Source: Sphingobium subterraneum (lineage in GTDB: Bacteria > Pseudomonadota > Alphaproteobacteria > Sphingomonadales > Sphingomonadaceae). Taken from it: a stretch of 64,000 bases of DNA. Position 1 is the first letter of the stretch. Each line of letters starts with the position of its first letter. The stretch is taken from contig NZ_JACIJP010000003.1 of the NCBI RefSeq assembly GCF_014199435.1, positions 1 to 64,000 of the forward strand, written 5' to 3'. The translations under genes were made by a program, and so were the position numbers. Shown piece after piece: positions 51,730 through 62,911 of this stretch. The notes beneath the pieces were generated by a model, which was not told the origin of the DNA, ran no database searches, and worked only from the letters and a program-made list of their open reading frames with translations.

Positions 51730-52634
51730 GTGGACTGCCCAACCCAACCCACCGCTGGGCGGCGGTTGCGAGCTGCGCCGCCGGAGTCGCACTGTTTTCC
51801 TGCATGGACGTGCTGATGAAGCACCTTTCGATTGAAATTGGTGCGTATAGCGCCCTCATCTGGCGCAGCATGGTCGCCAGCACCGTGAGCGGCGGGATTA
51901 TGCTGGGATCGCGAGGAACCTGGCCCACGCCAGCCGTATTGCGCCTCCATATCCTGCGTGGAGTCATCATCGCGGGAATGGCGTGGCTCTTCTTTTGGGC
52001 CCTCGCGCGTCTTCCTCTGGCCGAAGCCATCGCGCTGTCATTTATCGCTCCCATCATCGCCCTCTTCCTCGCGGCCCTGATGCTGGGGGAACGCATCCGC
52101 CCCAGCGCTATTCTCGCCGCGTTGCTCGGCCTTGTCGGCACGGCGATCATCCTCAGCGGCCGCCTGTCGGGCGCATACGACAGCAACGCGCTGTGGGGTG
52201 CGGCGGCCGTGCTGGTATCGGCCGTTTTATTCGCGTGGAATCTCATCCTTCAGCGGCGGCAGGCACAGGTCGCCAGGCCCGTCGAAATCAGCTTTTTCCA
52301 GAGCATCATCGTGCTTTGCACGCTTCTGCCGGCAGCGCCGTTCCTGCTCCAGCCCGCGGCGCCGGTCGACTGGATCGCTATCGCCACCGCCGCGATCCTC
52401 GCTATCAGCTCTCAAATGTGCCTCAGCTGGGCCTATGCCCGCGCGCAGGCGCAAACACTCATCCCGCTCGAATACAGCGCGTTCTTCTGGGGAGCCCTGT
52501 TTGGCTGGCTCGTGTTCGCCGAACCGCTCACATTGCCGACGCTGCTCGGGACCGCGCTCATCATCTTCGGCTGTCTGCTGATCGCGCGGGATAGCCCCGC
52601 CGCCGGGCCACGGCTCGAAAACGAGGTCGCCTGA
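51726..52634 (+). CDS. EamA/DMT-family transporter
   Basis: 302 aa, ten hydrophobic helices in two EamA repeats (residues 10-140 and 155-290). The repeats carry the PLAEAIALSFIAPIIALFLAALMLGERI and SQMCLSWAYARAQAQTLIPLEYSAFFWGALFGWLVFAEPL patterns. Substrate unknown; metabolite or drug efflux. ATG at 51726 overlaps the previous gene. Confidence 0.88.
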   Translation: MSGLPNPTHRWAAVASCAAGVALFSCMDVLMKHLSIEIGAYSALIWRSMVASTVSGGIMLGSRGTWPTPAVLRLHILRGVIIAGMAWLFFWALARLPLAEAIALSFIAPIIALFLAALMLGERIRPSAILAALLGLVGTAIILSGRLSGAYDSNALWGAAAVLVSAVLFAWNLILQRRQAQVARPVEISFFQSIIVLCTLLPAAPFLLQPAAPVDWIAIATAAILAISSQMCLSWAYARAQAQTLIPLEYSAFFWGALFGWLVFAEPLTLPTLLGTALIIFGCLLIARDSPAAGPRLENEVA

Positions 52635-52717
52635 CACTTGACGCGGACTCGTCGCTCGGGGCATTGTACGAAAACGGAACATCGCACGCAGGAAGCGCCT
52701 GCAAGGGGACATTTATC

Positions 52718-55054
52718 ATGGCCAGTCGGGCACCGGGCAAGCGCACGGCCAGCGGCGTACAGGATTGGCGTACCACGCTCAAGCGCAGCCTGATCCGCAG
52801 CATAACGCTGATCGGATCGGCCGCACTGGCCGCTTTCACCGTGTTTCTCGCGCTCGCCCTGCTGAGCTATCATGGCAGCGATCCGTCGATGAACACCGTT
52901 GCGAGTGACAGCGCGCGCAACATCATGGGGCTGGCCGGATCGTACAGCGCCGATTTCCTGCTCTGGCTGCTCGGCATCGGTGGGGGATTGCTGTTGCCGC
53001 TGCTGCTCATCTTCTCCCGCGAATTGTGGATCGGCATGGACATGCAGGGCTGGTCGGGCCAGCTGGGCCGCTGCGTGGTTGGTATCCTGCTCGTGGGTCT
53101 GGCGCTCGCGATGTTCGATCCGGCGGCGCCCGTGGGCCTGCCCGCCGGGCGCGGCGGCATCGTCGCGTTGTTGGGCGGAAGCGGCATCCTTGGCCTCACC
53201 GGCCTCATTCCCGACGGTTATGGCATCTGGGTGGAGCGCCTGCTGCTCGTCTGCTCGTTCCTCGGCGGGCTGGTGATCTGGTATCGGGCGCTGGAGCTCG
53301 ACAAGCCGCTGTTCCGCTTTGGCCGACCGCGCCTGCCTTCCTTTTCGCTGCGCGGCCTTATGCCGGTGCGCGCCGAAGACAGCATCTACGATCCCGACGA
53401 AGAGACGAACAGCACGCGTAAGGCCCCACCCCGCCCCGCTGTTGCCGACACGCCCAAGCCGCCGATCCGCATCGAGGAACCGGACCTCTCCATCGCCCAG
53501 CGCACCAGCGGGCCGACGGGGCGGCAGCAGGACATGTTCGGCAACACCTCGCTCCCGCCCGCTGATTTGCTGGGTGAAGCCCCGCCTTCGGTCAGCGGAA
53601 AGATCGATCGCGCCGCGCTCGAACGCAATGCCCGCCTGCTCGAAAGCGTGCTCGACGACTTCCACGTCAAGGGTCACATCACCGAAGTGCGCCCCGGCCC
53701 GGTCGTCACCATGTACGAACTGGAACCCGCGCCCGGCATCAAGGCGAGCCGCGTGATCCAGCTCGCGGACGACATCGCGCGCAACATGTCCGCCCTCTCC
53801 GCCCGCGTTGCGACCATTCCCGGCCGCACGGTGATCGGCATCGAGCTGCCCAACGCCAAGCGCGACTCCGTTGTCCTGCGCGAACTTATCACCAGCGACG
53901 CGTTCGCAGACCAGAACGCCCAGCTCCCCATCGTGCTCGGCAAGAACATCAGCGGCGAGCCGATCATCGCCGATCTCGCCCCGATGCCGCATCTGCTGAT
54001 CGCGGGCACGACTGGGTCCGGTAAATCCGTCGGCCTCAATTGCATGATCCTGTCGCTGCTCTACCGGATGACGCCGGATCAGTTGCGCCTCATCATGATC
54101 GACCCGAAAATGCTGGAACTGTCGACCTACGACGACATTCCGCATCTCCTCTCGCCGGTCGTCACCGAACCGGCGAAGGCAATCCGCGCGTTGAAATGGG
54201 CGGTCGAGCAGATGGAGGATCGCTACCGCATGATGGCGTCGATCTCGGTGCGCAACCTCGCCAACTACAACGAAAAAGTCCGCGCCGCCAAGGCAAAGGG
54301 CAAGCCGCTGGGCCGCCGCGTCCAGACCGGCTATGATCCAGAGACCGGCCAGCCGGTCTATGAGGAAGAACAGCTCGATTTCCAGCCGCTGCCGCAGATC
54401 GTTGTAGTGGTGGACGAACTTGCCGACCTGATGATGACGGCGGGCAAGGAAGTCGAATTCCTGATCCAGCGCCTTGCGCAGAAGGCGCGCGCGGCGGGCA
54501 TCCACCTCATCCTCGCCACGCAGCGCCCCTCCGTTGACGTCATTACCGGCGTCATCAAGGCGAACCTGCCAACCCGTATCAGCTTCTTCGTGACCAGCAA
54601 GATCGACAGCCGCACCATCCTGGGGGAACAGGGCGCGGAACAGCTGCTCGGCAAGGGCGATATGCTCTACATGGCGGGCGGCAAGGCGCTGACCCGCGTG
54701 CATGGCCCCTTCGTCAGCGACGATGAAGTCCGTGCCGTCGCCGACCACTGGCGCGCGCAGGGCCAGCCCGACTATATCGCCGCTGTGACCGAGGAACCAG
54801 AGGACGGCGGCTTCGCGCTCGACGGCGTCGATCTGGGCGACGACAGCCCCGACGCACAGCTTTTCCGCAAGGCCTGCCAACTGGTGTTCGAAAACCAGAA
54901 GGCTTCGACCAGCTGGCTCCAGCGCCAGCTCCGCATCGGCTATAACAGTGCCGCCCGCCTGATCGAGCGCATGGAAAACGAGGGCATGGTCGGCGCACCC
55001 AACCATGTCGGCCGCCGCGAAGTGCTGCGCGATGAGAACGGCAATCCGCTTTAG
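52718..55054 (+). CDS. ftsK: DNA translocase FtsK
   Basis: Septal DNA pump for chromosome dimer resolution; 778 aa from the ATG at 52718 (AGGGGA upstream). Four N-terminal membrane helices (30-200), a Pro-rich linker (225-300), then alpha/beta motor domains: Walker A AGTTGSGKSVGLN, Walker B IVVVVDELADLMM, ILATQRPSVDVITGVIK. The C-terminal gamma winged helix that reads KOPS is complete (STSWLQRQLRIGYNSAARLIERMENEGMV in outline). Confidence 0.96.
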   Translation: MASRAPGKRTASGVQDWRTTLKRSLIRSITLIGSAALAAFTVFLALALLSYHGSDPSMNTVASDSARNIMGLAGSYSADFLLWLLGIGGGLLLPLLLIFSRELWIGMDMQGWSGQLGRCVVGILLVGLALAMFDPAAPVGLPAGRGGIVALLGGSGILGLTGLIPDGYGIWVERLLLVCSFLGGLVIWYRALELDKPLFRFGRPRLPSFSLRGLMPVRAEDSIYDPDEETNSTRKAPPRPAVADTPKPPIRIEEPDLSIAQRTSGPTGRQQDMFGNTSLPPADLLGEAPPSVSGKIDRAALERNARLLESVLDDFHVKGHITEVRPGPVVTMYELEPAPGIKASRVIQLADDIARNMSALSARVATIPGRTVIGIELPNAKRDSVVLRELITSDAFADQNAQLPIVLGKNISGEPIIADLAPMPHLLIAGTTGSGKSVGLNCMILSLLYRMTPDQLRLIMIDPKMLELSTYDDIPHLLSPVVTEPAKAIRALKWAVEQMEDRYRMMASISVRNLANYNEKVRAAKAKGKPLGRRVQTGYDPETGQPVYEEEQLDFQPLPQIVVVVDELADLMMTAGKEVEFLIQRLAQKARAAGIHLILATQRPSVDVITGVIKANLPTRISFFVTSKIDSRTILGEQGAEQLLGKGDMLYMAGGKALTRVHGPFVSDDEVRAVADHWRAQGQPDYIAAVTEEPEDGGFALDGVDLGDDSPDAQLFRKACQLVFENQKASTSWLQRQLRIGYNSAARLIERMENEGMVGAPNHVGRREVLRDENGNPL

Positions 55055-55131
55055 GGGCCATGGTTAACGGCATGTCCACCATATCCGGGTAACGCTATAG
55101 GCTGGCACATCGGCAAGGTAGTGGGAAATAC

Positions 55132-56193
55132 ATGATGAAGCATTTCGGCGGCATCCTGGCGATCATGGCAGCAACGACGACGCTCGCATTCGGCGCGGCC
55201 CCCGCTTGGGCCGACGTCAAGGCAGGCGTCGACGCATGGACGCAGGGCGACTATGCCCGCGCCATCGATGAATGGCGCCCCCTCGCCGAAAGCGGAGACG
55301 CGGACGCCCAGTTCAACATGGGCCAGGCCTACAAGCTCGGTCGTGGCGTTCCCACCGACCTCACCACCGCGCTCGGCTATTACCGGAAGGCGGCCGCCCA
55401 GGGGCACCAGCGCGCCGAAGACAATATCGGCCTTATCCTCTTTCAGCAGGGCAACCGCTCGGAAGCGATGCCCACGCTTCAGAAATCCGCCGATCGCGGC
55501 GAACCGCGTGCGCAATATCTGGTCGGCACGGCTCTCTTCAACGGAGATCTGCTGCCCAAAAACTGGGTTCGCGCCTATGCGATGATGACCCGCGCTTCGT
55601 CCGCCGGGCTGACCCAGGCCCGCAACAGCCTCGCGCAAATGGACCAGTATATTCCCGAAGCGCAGCGTAAGGAGGGCCTCGCCCTCGCCGCGCAGTGGGA
55701 CAAGCAGCCGTCATCCACGGTGATGGCTTCGGCCGCCCCGGCCTCCACTTCACCGAAGGCACCGGTCGCCCGCCCTGCGCCTGCGCCGATCCGTACCACT
55801 GATCTGCCGCCATCCACCCCGCCCGCCGCCAGCGATTCGGGACGGGGCACCACTTATGCGCCGCCGCCGGTCAGCGGTATCAAGCCCTCGGCGCCTGCGC
55901 CTGCGCCCGCACCGAAACCGGCTCCTGCAATGCCCGCCGCCACACCATCGGCACCCACTTCCGGCACATGGCGTATCCAGCTTGGCGCGTTCAGCGAGGA
56001 AGCCCGTGCCAACGCCCTGTGGACCAGCCTCTCCACCAAAGTGAGGGGGCTGTCCGCCTATCAGCCCTATCTGGTGAAGGGCGACGGCATCACGCGCCTG
56101 CAGGCCGGACCGCTCCCCGGCCAGACAGAAGCCATCAAGCTGTGCACGGCGATCAAGGCGACCGGCAACCCCTGCATCCCCAAGGGGCTGTAA
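55132..56193 (+). CDS. exported Sel1-repeat protein with C-terminal SPOR domain
   Basis: 353 aa. Signal peptide ends PAWADV. Residues 30-180 hold three to four Sel1/TPR-like repeats (GDADAQFNMGQAYKLGRGVPTD; GHQRAEDNIGLILFQQGN; GEPRAQYLVGTALFNGD). A Pro/Ala/Ser-rich linker of about 80 residues follows, then a SPOR domain (WRIQLGAFSEEARANALWTSL..., RLQAGPLPGQTEAIKLCTAI) that binds denuded glycan strands at division sites. Following ftsK, it fits a division-site role. Confidence 0.92.
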   Translation: MMKHFGGILAIMAATTTLAFGAAPAWADVKAGVDAWTQGDYARAIDEWRPLAESGDADAQFNMGQAYKLGRGVPTDLTTALGYYRKAAAQGHQRAEDNIGLILFQQGNRSEAMPTLQKSADRGEPRAQYLVGTALFNGDLLPKNWVRAYAMMTRASSAGLTQARNSLAQMDQYIPEAQRKEGLALAAQWDKQPSSTVMASAAPASTSPKAPVARPAPAPIRTTDLPPSTPPAASDSGRGTTYAPPPVSGIKPSAPAPAPAPKPAPAMPAATPSAPTSGTWRIQLGAFSEEARANALWTSLSTKVRGLSAYQPYLVKGDGITRLQAGPLPGQTEAIKLCTAIKATGNPCIPKGL

Positions 56194-56216
56194 GCAGCCA
56201 AAACTGGTTTACATGA

Positions 56217-57825
<1,609 letters not shown>

Positions 57826-57916
57826 ATCGGCTCCCTACGACGGATCAGCGCAAAGGGCGAGACCTGCACGTATCGGGGGTTGCACTCTGGCGCATCGACC
57901 CGTAGCGCGCCATGCA

Positions 57917-58588
57917 ATGATGATCCTCCGCCCCGTCCTCCTTCCCCTTATTCTCCTTGCGACGACCCCGGCCGATGCCGCGCCCAAGCAGCAAGCCGGA
58001 CTGGTGCGGGTGCGCCTCGTTACGTCCGCGGGACCGATCGTCCTCGCCCTCGACACCCGGCGCGCCCCGATCACCAGCGCCAATTTTCTGGCCTATGTCG
58101 ATGATGGCCGGTTCGAGGGTACAGAGTTCTACCGCGCAGCCCGGCGCAAAACGGAGCCAAAGTTCGGCTTCATCCAGGGGGGCATTGCGACCGACCTGCG
58201 CCGCAGCCTCGCACCCATCCGACTGGAACCCACCGATCGCACCGGCATCCGCCACCTGTCCGGTACGCTGTCGATGGCGCACAGCACCCACCCCGACAGC
58301 GGCATGGGCAATTTCGTCATCACCGTCGGCGCAGCGCCCGGCATGGATGCGCGGGGCGACTATCGCGGCTATGCGGCGTTCGGCCATGTCGTGTCCGGCA
58401 TGCCGGTGGTGCAGAAAATTCTCTCTTTGCCCACCGGCGGAGGCAAAGAGGCCATGCGCGGACAGATGATCCTGCGCCCGGTCAAGATTCTGCGTGCCGA
58501 GCGCATCGACGGAGTCGCGAAACCCACCGGACTGGTGAAACCGTGGCTGATCGCCCTGCCGAAGAAAAAGCCGGAGCTGCGCCGTTAA
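57917..58588 (+). CDS. exported cyclophilin-type peptidyl-prolyl isomerase 1
   Basis: 223 aa; two in-frame ATGs at 57917 and 57920. Signal peptide LLPLILLATTPADAA. Cyclophilin core: APITSANFLAYVDDGRFEGTEFYRA, FGFIQGG, GTLSMAHSTHPDSGMGNFVITV, YAAFGHVVSGMPVVQKI. The basic C-terminal tail KPWLIALPKKKPELRR may bind the envelope. Folding helper for periplasmic or outer-membrane proteins. A second one lies at 62.9 kb. Confidence 0.9.
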   Translation: MMILRPVLLPLILLATTPADAAPKQQAGLVRVRLVTSAGPIVLALDTRRAPITSANFLAYVDDGRFEGTEFYRAARRKTEPKFGFIQGGIATDLRRSLAPIRLEPTDRTGIRHLSGTLSMAHSTHPDSGMGNFVITVGAAPGMDARGDYRGYAAFGHVVSGMPVVQKILSLPTGGGKEAMRGQMILRPVKILRAERIDGVAKPTGLVKPWLIALPKKKPELRR

Positions 58589-58764
58589 CGCAGCTTTGCG
58601 ATAGTCAGCCCGTCGGCTTTCGCCCGATCTTTCGTCGATTCCTCGCTGCGGGTCAGCGCCTTGGCGATCGCCTTGAGCGCCATTCCCTTTTTTGCCAGCG
58701 TGTGGAGCTTCTGGATTTCCTCGCTGGTCCAGGGTTGCCGGTGTCGTTCGAATCGTTCTGCCAT
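58585..58764 (-). CDS. small helical HTH-like protein
   Basis: 59 aa. WTSEEIQKLHTLAKKGMALKAIAKALTRSEESTKDRAK reads as three helices resembling a short SANT/Myb or homeodomain-like fold, also seen in GcrA-type N-termini, so DNA binding is possible. Overlaps the convergent cyclophilin gene by 4 nt. No established function. Confidence 0.6.
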   Translation of the reverse strand: MAERFERHRQPWTSEEIQKLHTLAKKGMALKAIAKALTRSEESTKDRAKADGLTIAKLR

Positions 58765-58795
58765 CACGCTTCTCTACACGAGCGGACCCGCCCCG

Positions 58796-60109
58796 TCATG
58801 CAGGGACGCCCAGCCAGTGCGCAATCTTGGGCATGCGCGGCAACACGACTTTCTCCAGCACAACGAGTACGGCCAGCGAGGCAGCAAGCAACGGCATGAG
58901 CGCGGCGAGAACCAGCAGGATCGCCGTCACCCCGCCGATCCGCGCGGGGACGTTCGACGCGGGCGGTGCACCCAGCCCGCCCTCCGGCTTGCGCCTGCGC
59001 CACAAGACAAAGCCGGAGATCATCAGCGTTATGAGCGCCATAGCGGTCAGCACGCCAATGAGCTGATTGATCCAGCCGAACAGCTGCCCCTCATGCCACG
59101 CGATGCCGTAGCCCACCGCCCGGTCGATCACATGCCGGTCGCCAAATTCCTCCCGCGCAAGCAGTCGGCCATCAGTCATATCGTAACTCAGCGTTGTGCG
59201 GAGCGAGCGGTTCTGCGCATCGGACTTCACCGTCCATGCCATGGCTGCTCCCGGCGCCTGGATCACCACCGGAAAGGCAAGATGTTCGCGCTCTGCCTTG
59301 GCGACGATCTGCCCGAGGGATGTCAACGGCACTCCCTTGGCCTCCATGGCGAGCATGGCGTTGTGGTCATGCTCGGCATGGCCGCCGATGGTCCAGTCCT
59401 GCTTGCCATGCAGCAAGCCCGTTTCGGCGCGCGCCCATTTGAACGCATCGCCCCAAACGCCCGCCCAAGGAAGCCCCGTGGTGAGCAGGACGAGCGCCAG
59501 TCCGGCGACCCAGAAGCCGGTGACCGCGTGGAGATCCCGCCAAAATTGCCGACGCCCCTTGTGGAGACGCGGCCATAATACTCCGGCAAGACCGCCTCCA
59601 CGCGGCCACCACAGATAGAGGCCGCTTAACACCAGCACGATCGCCCAGCAGGCGGCCAGCTCCACGAGCCAGCTTCCTGTCCTGCCCCACAGCAGGCTAC
59701 CGTGTATGGTCTTGTCGACCTCCATCAATCGGGTTTCAGGGTCGAGGCTGCCCAGCACCTTCCCCTGCGGCGAGACGAACACGTCCCGCATTCGTTCGCC
59801 ATCCTCCAGAGCGAGGTGGATCATCGCGGCATCGCCGCTCCGCTCGGGCAGGCGGTAACTGTGGAAGCGCGCGCCCGGGAAGGCATGCAGCGCGGCGGAG
59901 AGCTGCACATTGGGGGATACCGCCCCCTCGACCGGCAGCCCCTGAAAGGCGCGCTCTTCCCATCGTTCCACCTGCGGCTTGAACAGATAGAATGCGCCGG
60001 TCAGCGACAGGATGAGGATAAAGGGCATGACGAACAGCCCGGCATAGAAATGCCAACGCCAGATCGTTCGGTACAATGCGGTGCGCGCCGCCGACTGTTG
60101 CTCGCTCAT
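58796..60109 (-). CDS. PepSY-associated membrane protein (PiuB-like)
   Basis: 437 aa, four to five membrane helices. WRWHFYAGLFVMPFILILSLTGAFYLF, LWGRTGSWLVELAACWAIVLVLSGLYLWWPR, FWRDLHAVTGFWVAG and late helices match PepSY-TM proteins, which act with TonB receptors as putative ferric- or copper-reductase-like components. A His-rich loop (GGHAEHDHNAML) could bind metal. Start ATG at 60109 overlaps the receptor stop (ATGA), so the two are co-translated. Confidence 0.9.
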   Translation of the reverse strand: MSEQQSAARTALYRTIWRWHFYAGLFVMPFILILSLTGAFYLFKPQVERWEERAFQGLPVEGAVSPNVQLSAALHAFPGARFHSYRLPERSGDAAMIHLALEDGERMRDVFVSPQGKVLGSLDPETRLMEVDKTIHGSLLWGRTGSWLVELAACWAIVLVLSGLYLWWPRGGGLAGVLWPRLHKGRRQFWRDLHAVTGFWVAGLALVLLTTGLPWAGVWGDAFKWARAETGLLHGKQDWTIGGHAEHDHNAMLAMEAKGVPLTSLGQIVAKAEREHLAFPVVIQAPGAAMAWTVKSDAQNRSLRTTLSYDMTDGRLLAREEFGDRHVIDRAVGYGIAWHEGQLFGWINQLIGVLTAMALITLMISGFVLWRRRKPEGGLGAPPASNVPARIGGVTAILLVLAALMPLLAASLAVLVVLEKVVLPRMPKIAHWLGVPA

Positions 60110-62421
60110 AATGTCCATCCCGCCTCGATCAGGAACGTGCGCTGCGGATAGGGGTGAAACACCCAGGCGCGATCGTTCGTGATGTTGTCGACCCCCGCAG
60201 AGACGCGGAAATGCTCGTTCCACTTCCAGTTCGCCCGCGCATCCAGCGCGAACAGCTCCGACGTATATCCGAAGGTATCCCCGCGCTGCTTCCCGAACAG
60301 GTCGGTATTGGGTCGGCTCGCATAACGAAGCCCCAGTGATGCATCGAGCGCGGGCGTGATGGCGTAGCGCAGGTTGGCGTTGATCCGCCAACGGGGGATA
60401 CGTGGAAATTGCACGCCTTCCGCTGCCGGAGCCGCGCGGTTTCGGATCGTCTTGGAATCGATCAGCGCCGCATTTGCATCGATGTTCAGGCCATCGACCG
60501 GCCAGTCCCGCACCTCCGCGATCAGCTCCGCGCCGATCTGCCGCGTCCGGTCGATGTTCTTGAAGCTGCTGGTCGTCACGCCATTCTGGTTGAAGCCGGT
60601 GAAGGAAAACACCGTATCCTTGACCCGCTGGTAAAAGAGAGAGCCGGTAAGTTTGAGCGTTCCGAAATCATGCACCAGCAGCACATTGGCGTCATGGCTG
60701 CGCTCCGGCTTCAAACCGGGGTCGAAACTCTGCGCGTTGAACGTCCCGTCGCCGTTGAGGCTTCCCTGAAACAGTTCGCCGACCGTGGGGAAGCGGGTCG
60801 CGGTCGCGAGGCTCACCTGCGCCACGGTGCCATCGCCAAAGCGGTATTCTGCCGAAAAGGCGGGGCTGACGGCATCGTCCTTGCGCGCCGGATAGCGTCT
60901 GTCCGTGACCGTTCCGATCAAGCCGCCCCCGAAGGCACGCCAATTGTCGTAGCGCACGCCCAGTGTCAGCGTCAGTGCGTCCAGCGGCAGGCGCGCCTCG
61001 GTCCATGCCGAAAGCTGTCGTGTTCGGCCGAATGTGCGAGTGGAAAACACTCCGCCCGCATCGTCCCGCCAGTGCGGCACATTGGAGCGGACAAGGTCCG
61101 TCCAGTATCGGTTGGCGGTAAGCCCACCCGACAGCTCGAACGCGCGCCACTTGCCCTCCAGCATCGCGTCCGCGGTCAACCATCCGGTCGGTCCCTGCCG
61201 CGCTAGCGTGCCTGCGCCGCCCGTCTGCCCTGTGGTGTAAGAGCTGGACGTATATCCGTCCGATTTCGCGATCTGGTATGTCGACAGATTCAGCCGTGCC
61301 GTGAGCCCATCGCTGACCGGCGCGGCCAGTTTCAGCCCGGCAAGATATTCATCCCGGATCGTGCGGGAGTACACTGCCCCCGATGCGCGATCGGCCTTGC
61401 CACCCAGGCTCACGACCCCGTCGCATACTATCCCTCCCGCCGCATTTCGCAGATAGCAGTCGGGCGCGGTCTGGCTGTCCAGATTATGCCAATAGGCGAA
61501 CAGGAACTGACCCTTGATCGCGCCATCATCATAGCCCACCTTGATCTTTGCCTGATCCTGCGTGATCGCGGCGGGCGACTGCGCGGCGAAAATCGGGCTT
61601 TCGGCGGTGCCCGGTGAATTCGGGATCTGCGTGCCGGCCGCCGCAGCACGCAGTTGCTGTGGGTCGACCAGCGCGCCCGTCACAACCGACTCGGAGGCGC
61701 TGGGTGCACGGCGGAGGTCAACCAGACCGAGAAACGTCATCGGCTGACCGTCATTGCGGAAATGCCGCGCCGTGACCCGCACCGAAAACGGCCCATCCTT
61801 CTGTCGCCAGCCGAAACCGGCCTCGCCGGAATAGCCCGCATAATCATCCCGCGTGGCAAACTGGCGATAGGGCTGCACGAAACCCTGCACTGTGACGAAT
61901 GCCTCAGTCTCTTCCGGATCGCGGGTCGAGATATTGACGATCCCGCCCATCGAATTGCCCGCATAGCGCGAGGAATAGGGGCCATAGACGATGTCGAACT
62001 GCCGTACCTCACCCGGCCCGACCACACCCCATTTGGGTGCAAAGCTGAATGAATTGCCCAGAAAGTTCGACACCACGAACCCGTCGACCATGACGAGCGT
62101 TCGCGCGCTCTGGGTCGAGTGCGTGCCGCGAAATCCCGGAACCCCGTTGCTGTCGCCGCTGTAACGTTTGCGCACGAAGAAATCCGGCGCGTATTTCATC
62201 AGGTCTTCGGTATTGAACGCATTGACCGCCTTGAACTGCTCGTCACCCAGGCTGACGGAAAGACCGCGCGGTTCGATCTCGATCGGGGCGTCCTTTTGTC
62301 CGACGACGATGATCGAGGGAGAGGCATCAGGGTCGGCTTCATCGGCATAAGCAAGGGCAGGAAGAAGGGCGCAGGTGAGCGCCAGCAACGACGCGCCGCA
62401 GCGCGTGAAAGAGCAAGCCAT
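60106..62421 (-). CDS. TonB-dependent receptor of a metal-uptake type cluster
   Basis: 771 aa. ATG at 62421 with AAGGA upstream. Signal peptide CGASLLALTCALLPALAYADE. TonB box region SIIVVGQKDAPI, plug with VDGFVVSNFLGNSFSF and YGPYSSRYAGNSMGGIVNIST, barrel ending IEAGWTL. Downstream it is coupled to a PepSY protein and preceded by a DUF2946 gene, an arrangement I associate with copper or siderophore-type uptake. Cu versus Fe cannot be decided. Confidence 0.9.
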   Translation of the reverse strand: MACSFTRCGASLLALTCALLPALAYADEADPDASPSIIVVGQKDAPIEIEPRGLSVSLGDEQFKAVNAFNTEDLMKYAPDFFVRKRYSGDSNGVPGFRGTHSTQSARTLVMVDGFVVSNFLGNSFSFAPKWGVVGPGEVRQFDIVYGPYSSRYAGNSMGGIVNISTRDPEETEAFVTVQGFVQPYRQFATRDDYAGYSGEAGFGWRQKDGPFSVRVTARHFRNDGQPMTFLGLVDLRRAPSASESVVTGALVDPQQLRAAAAGTQIPNSPGTAESPIFAAQSPAAITQDQAKIKVGYDDGAIKGQFLFAYWHNLDSQTAPDCYLRNAAGGIVCDGVVSLGGKADRASGAVYSRTIRDEYLAGLKLAAPVSDGLTARLNLSTYQIAKSDGYTSSSYTTGQTGGAGTLARQGPTGWLTADAMLEGKWRAFELSGGLTANRYWTDLVRSNVPHWRDDAGGVFSTRTFGRTRQLSAWTEARLPLDALTLTLGVRYDNWRAFGGGLIGTVTDRRYPARKDDAVSPAFSAEYRFGDGTVAQVSLATATRFPTVGELFQGSLNGDGTFNAQSFDPGLKPERSHDANVLLVHDFGTLKLTGSLFYQRVKDTVFSFTGFNQNGVTTSSFKNIDRTRQIGAELIAEVRDWPVDGLNIDANAALIDSKTIRNRAAPAAEGVQFPRIPRWRINANLRYAITPALDASLGLRYASRPNTDLFGKQRGDTFGYTSELFALDARANWKWNEHFRVSAGVDNITNDRAWVFHPYPQRTFLIEAGWTL

Positions 62422-62481
62422 GAAAATATCCTTCTGAAACACGAAAGGGCCACCGTTCGAATGCGGCGACCGGGAGGGGTG

Positions 62482-62892
62482 TCAGAAGGACGCGGGGGGT
62501 CCCCGCAAAGGTGGCCGCACATGGTGCAGCCGTTCCAGCGGCAGGGCGACGACGGGGGCAAAGCCGCGCGCAACAATAAAGAGCAGGGCATCTGCCAGCA
62601 GCGGCGCATCGACCCCGCCTAGCGCACCCATCGACAGCGCACCGAACGCGCAGGGGCTGTCGCCACCGCGTTGCTTGTCCTGTTGATGCTGGGACATGGG
62701 CGCCATTGGAATAGCGATCCGCGTCGTCATCGCCTTGCTCAGTCCGTCGGAACAGAGCTGGACGACCAGCGTACGCTCGCCGCTCCCCACCATATAGCCG
62801 GTGGGCACGATCGCTTTCACGCACAAGGCAAGCGCCATGATCATCATGGCGAGCCATCGCTGCTGGCGAGTCCAGATGCGCAAACCGGTCAC
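62482..62892 (-). CDS. DUF2946 family protein
   Basis: 136 aa. N-terminal membrane segment (WLAMMIMALALCVKAIVPTGYM) then QLCSDGLSKAM, SPCAFGALS and a second hydrophobic helix. The CAFGALS motif and its place just upstream of a TonB receptor mark DUF2946, often seen in copper-linked loci. The conserved Cys and His residues may bind metal. Spaced 60 nt from the receptor gene, same strand, likely one operon. Confidence 0.85.
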   Translation of the reverse strand: MTGLRIWTRQQRWLAMMIMALALCVKAIVPTGYMVGSGERTLVVQLCSDGLSKAMTTRIAIPMAPMSQHQQDKQRGGDSPCAFGALSMGALGGVDAPLLADALLFIVARGFAPVVALPLERLHHVRPPLRGPPASF

Positions 62893-62911
62893 GGAACGCG
62901 CCTGTAAACCC

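Noticed and set aside
50869..51792. upstream extension of the lipid kinase frame on the minus strand
   Set aside because: The extension lies opposite the nucleotidyltransferase gene. The kinase family N-terminus (ARIWIITNSGSAS) starts at the ATG at 50868.
52433..55006. 857-codon minus-strand frame opposite ftsK
   Set aside because: Mirror of the ftsK coding region with low-complexity translation. FtsK motifs on the plus strand explain the interval fully.
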